Source: Chitinophagales bacterium
GTDB lineage: Bacteria; Bacteroidota; Bacteroidia; Chitinophagales; UBA2359
NCBI GenBank assembly: GCA_020629595.1
Contig: JAHDDA010000112.1
Coordinates: 1-8,217, forward strand
Reading direction: 5' to 3'
DNA: 8,217 nt
The position numbers and the translations under genes were made by a program. Positions 5,966-8,217 of the stretch are shown here, piece after piece. Positions within the stretch are counted from its first letter, which is position 1; the number at the start of each line of letters is the position of its first letter. The notes below the pieces were generated by a model. It did not search any database and was not told the origin of the DNA. It saw nothing but the letters and a program-made list of their open reading frames with translations.

Positions 5966-6841
5966 TTATGCTGTAAACTGTTTTTTCCAACGCCTATGCG
6001 ACCACAACCAATTTTCGGGTTTTTTGCGAATAACGTTTTCTACTTTTTGCATATATAATTGGGTTATTTTTTCATTGGGTAAATCTAGAGGTTTATCTGT
6101 TAGTAAAGAAACTTCAATTTCATAAAATCCTCGTTTTTTTCTTTGAATATCTAGATAAACTACTGGACAATTATACATTTTTGCATACTTTTCAATACCA
6201 TGCAAACAAGCTGTTTTTATACCAAAAAAATCTACCCAAATGGCTTTACTATGTTTTGAAGGTGATTGGTCTGCAACTAAGGTTACACATTTTGCTTGGT
6301 TTTGGCTTTGTTCAAAATAAGAATAGGTGTCTTCTAAGGCTACTAAATTTGTTCCTGTTCTGCCTCTACTTTTCAATGCCTTTTTGTTCAAAATATTATT
6401 CGACAGTTTTTTGTAAAACATTGTCATTTCATACTTTGGTAAATGCAAAGGAGCTGAAATGGCATAACCTTCCCAATTTCCATAATGAGCCGTTGCACAA
6501 ATAACTGTTTTCCCTTTTTCTAAATATGGAAAAACTAGCTCAGGGTTTCGAAGTGTAAAACGTTTTTTAGCTTCTTTTTTTGAAACACTAAAGTTTTTAA
6601 TCCCTTCCAAAATAATATCGGCAAAATGAGCATAAAACTTTTTGGCAATTTGCTGTATTTCTTGTTCTTTTTTATCTGGAAATGCTTTGTATAAGTTTCC
6701 AAAAATTACTTCCTTTCTGTATTTAATTATTCGATTTAAAACAAAAGCAACAAAATTTGAAAACTGATATAATATGGGATAAGGCAATTTAGAAATTAGC
6801 ACAATTAACCAATAAGATATATAGTTAAATATGTTTTTCAA
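5966..6841 (-). CDS. LpxL/HtrB-type lysophospholipid (lipid A) acyltransferase
   Basis: This 291-residue membrane-associated acyltransferase belongs to the LpxL/LpxM (HtrB/MsbB) family, which adds a secondary acyl chain to lipid A precursors at the inner face of the cytoplasmic membrane. An N-terminal hydrophobic segment (residues 8-36) is followed by the usual YRKEVIFGNLYKAFPD region. The catalytic HX4E site is HYGNWE (H119, E124). RGRTGTNLV (159-167), VADQSP (189-194), VDFFGIKTA (203-211) and the C-terminal PENWLWSHRRWK (275-286) complete the family signature. Some Bacteroidota members instead acylate ornithine lipids or related aminolipids, so the acceptor is not certain. The start is TTG at 6839-6841: an in-frame TAA at 6845-6847 prevents extension, and the first internal ATG (residue 139) would remove the active site. 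It is the first gene of the envelope operon and begins just 17 bases after the T-run of the preceding terminator. Confidence 0.9.
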   Translation of the reverse strand: MKNIFNYISYWLIVLISKLPYPILYQFSNFVAFVLNRIIKYRKEVIFGNLYKAFPDKKEQEIQQIAKKFYAHFADIILEGIKNFSVSKKEAKKRFTLRNPELVFPYLEKGKTVICATAHYGNWEGYAISAPLHLPKYEMTMFYKKLSNNILNKKALKSRGRTGTNLVALEDTYSYFEQSQNQAKCVTLVADQSPSKHSKAIWVDFFGIKTACLHGIEKYAKMYNCPVVYLDIQRKKRGFYEIEVSLLTDKPLDLPNEKITQLYMQKVENVIRKKPENWLWSHRRWKKQFTA

Positions 6842-6858
6842 GCTTTAAATTTTGCAAT

Positions 6859-6897
6859 TAAAAAACAGGCGACTTCCTAAGATTTAGAAAATCGCCT
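6859..6897 (-). terminator. Intrinsic terminator after the metallopeptidase gene
   Basis: Read on the minus strand, 6897-6884 pairs with 6880-6867: 14 consecutive pairs, two of them G-U, closing a 3-base loop (ATC). Six T residues (6865-6860) follow after a single G. The GC-rich base of the stem (AGGCGA/TCGCCT) and the T-run make this a strong candidate. It lies 26 bases past the metallopeptidase stop and directly upstream of the acyltransferase TTG start. Confidence 0.88.
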
Positions 6898-6923
6898 ATT
6901 AAACTTTTCTGTTATTAAGATTA

Positions 6924-7769
6924 TTATAAATATCTTGCTTCAAAGGTATCACCCTGGCTTAAATCACCTGTTTCTACGCCTTTTCTAAACCAACGTACTC
7001 TTTGTTCTGAAGTACCGTGTGTAAACGAATCGGGTACAACATAACCTTGTGTTTGTTTTTGAATACGATCATCGCCAATAGCGTGGGCGGCATTCATTGC
7101 CTCTTCTATATCGCCTTGTTCCAAAATATTATTCATTTCGTGGGCATATCTTGCCCAAACGCCCGATAAGAAATCGGCTTGTAGTTCTAAACGAACCGAT
7201 AAATCATTGTAATCTTTTTGGCTTATTCTACCTTTTTGTGAGTGAACTTGTGTGGTAATACCCAATAAATGTTGCACGTGATGAGCCACTTCGTGTGCAA
7301 CAACATACGCCATTGCAAAATCACCCGAAGCTCCAAAACGGTTATTCAAATCGTTGTAAAAACTTAAATCTATATATACTTTTTGGTCGGCTGGACAGTA
7401 AAATGGACCAGTAGCAGCACTTGCGTGTCCACAACCAGAACGAGTTTGCCCCGAAAAAAGTACCAAAGTTGGTGGTTCGTATCGGCGGTTCAATTGCTCT
7501 CTAAAAATTCTATCCCAAACTTGCTCGGTTTGGTGTAAAACAACCCCAACAAATTCAGCTAAAGGATCATCTTTTGTATTTCCTTGATATTGGGTTTGTT
7601 GTTGCTGACGCATATTGTTTTGCAATAAGCTCATTGGGTTTTCGCCCAATAAAAACATAATTATCATTAAAATAATTGTGCCTATTCCAATTCCTCCGGC
7701 AACTCTTGCACCGCCACCACCTCTGCGATCTTCAATATTTTTACTTGTTTGTTTTCCTTTCCAACGCAT
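6924..7769 (-). CDS. Membrane-anchored neutral zinc metallopeptidase (YpfJ/KPN_02809 family)
   Basis: This 281-residue protein matches the neutral zinc metallopeptidase family that includes E. coli YpfJ. The start MRWKGKQTSKNIEDRRG is typical of the family. A glycine-rich segment then leads into one membrane helix (about 23-41, IGIGTIILMIIMFLLG), giving an N-in, C-out topology. A Gln-rich linker (50-63) follows. The catalytic domain has SGCGHASAATGPFYCPAD (111-128, C113 and C125 probably disulfide-bonded), YIDLSFY (132-138), and HEVAHH (159-164; zinc ligands H159 and H163, catalytic E160). ELQADFLSG (195-203) supplies the likely third ligand E195. The C-terminal DRIQKQTQGYVVPDSFTHGT and EQRVRWFRKG are hallmarks of the family. 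The physiological substrate is not established. It follows mtaB by 37 bases of repetitive sequence and is closed by a strong terminator; co-transcription with mtaB is likely, as no promoter is visible between them. Confidence 0.94.
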   Translation of the reverse strand: MRWKGKQTSKNIEDRRGGGGARVAGGIGIGTIILMIIMFLLGENPMSLLQNNMRQQQQTQYQGNTKDDPLAEFVGVVLHQTEQVWDRIFREQLNRRYEPPTLVLFSGQTRSGCGHASAATGPFYCPADQKVYIDLSFYNDLNNRFGASGDFAMAYVVAHEVAHHVQHLLGITTQVHSQKGRISQKDYNDLSVRLELQADFLSGVWARYAHEMNNILEQGDIEEAMNAAHAIGDDRIQKQTQGYVVPDSFTHGTSEQRVRWFRKGVETGDLSQGDTFEARYL

Positions 7770-7775
7770 TTTTTT

Positions 7776-7810
7776 GAGTTATGAGTTATTAATTATGAGT
7801 GATAAGTTAT
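7776..7810. repeat. Five degenerate heptamers between mtaB and the metallopeptidase gene
   Basis: On the plus strand the 35 bases read as five heptamers in phase: GAGTTAT, GAGTTAT, TAATTAT, GAGTGAT, AAGTTAT. The fifth overlaps the mtaB stop codon (7807-7809) on the other strand. Short tracts of this kind (ATAACTC reading the minus strand) are often seen between genes in Bacteroidota; I know of no assigned function. Confidence 0.6.
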
Positions 7811-8217
7811 GGAATTTGAACCAACTCATTTTCAAAACTTCCTGTAACTATTAAGTCTGAATCTATGGCTTTTAGTTCAAAATTTTCAAGTTTATTCACC
7901 AAGTTTTCATCAAATTTTGCTTTTAGCTTTATATAATTATCGGTAAAGCCGTTCATTAAGCCTTCGTTTTCACTTGCTTCCCATAAAACTAAGCGTGTTT
8001 GGTTTAAATATTCGTTATAAAAATATCTTTTTTTCTTATCCGATAAAATTCTTAGCATTTTGTTACGTCTCCTTCTTTCGTTTATTGGAACTGTACCATT
8101 CATATCAATAGCCAAAGTATTATCTCTTTCAGAATACGTAAACACATGTAAGTAACTTATGGCTAATTCATTTAAAAACTGATAAGTATCCATAAAGTGC
8201 TGTTCGGTTTCACCAGG
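7807..8217 (-). CDS. mtaB: tRNA t6A37 methylthiotransferase MtaB (partial, C-terminal part only)
   Basis: The frame is open from the right window edge to the stop at 7807-7809 and shows the last 136 residues. An ATG lies at 8191-8193, but it is internal: the eight codons before it read PGETEQHF, which with MDTYQFLNELAISYLHVFTYSER forms the well-known end of the MtaB radical-SAM domain (PGET, then SYLHVFTYSER at visible residues 21-31). The later VP..RRRRNKMLRILSDKK and FY segments, and the TRAM-like region with VLWE and GFTDNYIKL, complete the match. MtaB converts N6-threonylcarbamoyladenosine at position 37 of ANN-decoding tRNAs to its 2-methylthio form, using two [4Fe-4S] clusters; the cluster-binding cysteines lie outside the window. 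It is upstream of the metallopeptidase gene on the same strand with a 37-base spacer. Confidence 0.93.
   Translation of the reverse strand, partial: PGETEQHFMDTYQFLNELAISYLHVFTYSERDNTLAIDMNGTVPINERRRRNKMLRILSDKKKRYFYNEYLNQTRLVLWEASENEGLMNGFTDNYIKLKAKFDENLVNKLENFELKAIDSDLIVTGSFENELVQIP

Noticed and set aside
6485..6502. HX4E (HYGNWE) rather than HX4D as a possible active-site change in the acyltransferase
   Set aside because: LpxL-family enzymes commonly use His-X4-Glu, so this is the normal catalytic pair.
6181..6504. 107-codon plus-strand open frame opposite the acyltransferase gene
   Set aside because: It is antisense to the conserved HYGNWE and DQSP blocks; its Leu/Phe/Cys-rich translation is a mirror of the real coding strand.
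7615..7854. 79-codon plus-strand open frame opposite the metallopeptidase N-terminus
   Set aside because: It is antisense to the membrane segment and crosses the heptamer repeat and the mtaB end; it has no independent support.

Overview
The window is AT-rich, compactly coded bacterial DNA, most likely from a Bacteroidota member close to the Flavobacteriia. Three things point there: the one clear promoter is of the Bacteroidetes type (TAnnTTTG); most start codons lack an evident Shine-Dalgarno sequence; and the gene families are typical of the phylum (an exonuclease/GIY-YIG fusion, a LpxL-like acyltransferase with HYGNWE, a DUF6452/DUF6048-like envelope pair, MtaB). I see no tRNA, rRNA, CRISPR array, insertion sequence or phage gene.

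Layout. Positions 1-914 (minus) hold murB, cut off at the left edge before its C-terminus. A 94-base divergent spacer (915-1008) follows, with no promoter that I can defend on either strand. Positions 1009-2355 (plus) encode a DEDDh exonuclease fused to a GIY-YIG nuclease domain, started by TTG. A good Bacteroidetes promoter (2395-2424) then drives a small alanine/lysine-rich lipoprotein (2460-2972) built from three 40-residue LEA-like repeats. A 13-bp hairpin with a T-run (3001-3037) separates it from the convergent minus-strand genes.

Positions 6841 down to 3044 look like one cell-envelope operon on the minus strand: a LpxL/HtrB-type acyltransferase (TTG start), a family 2 glycosyltransferase, two tandem paralogous small lipoproteins resembling DUF6452, and an outer-membrane beta-barrel protein vaguely resembling DUF6048. 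Spacers are 62, 6, 10 and 21 bases. An intrinsic terminator (6859-6897) separates this group from the genes on its right: a membrane-anchored zinc metallopeptidase of the YpfJ family (6924-7769) and the C-terminal part of mtaB (7807 to the right edge), which modifies t6A37 of tRNA.

Together the window mixes housekeeping (murB, mtaB), nucleic-acid processing and a lipid/glycan/outer-membrane cluster. No defence or mobile system is evident. The less ordinary parts are the duplicated Cys-conserved lipoproteins inside an acyltransferase-glycosyltransferase operon, the 11+11+11+7 hendecad lipoprotein, and the unassigned C-terminal third of the exonuclease/GIY-YIG protein.
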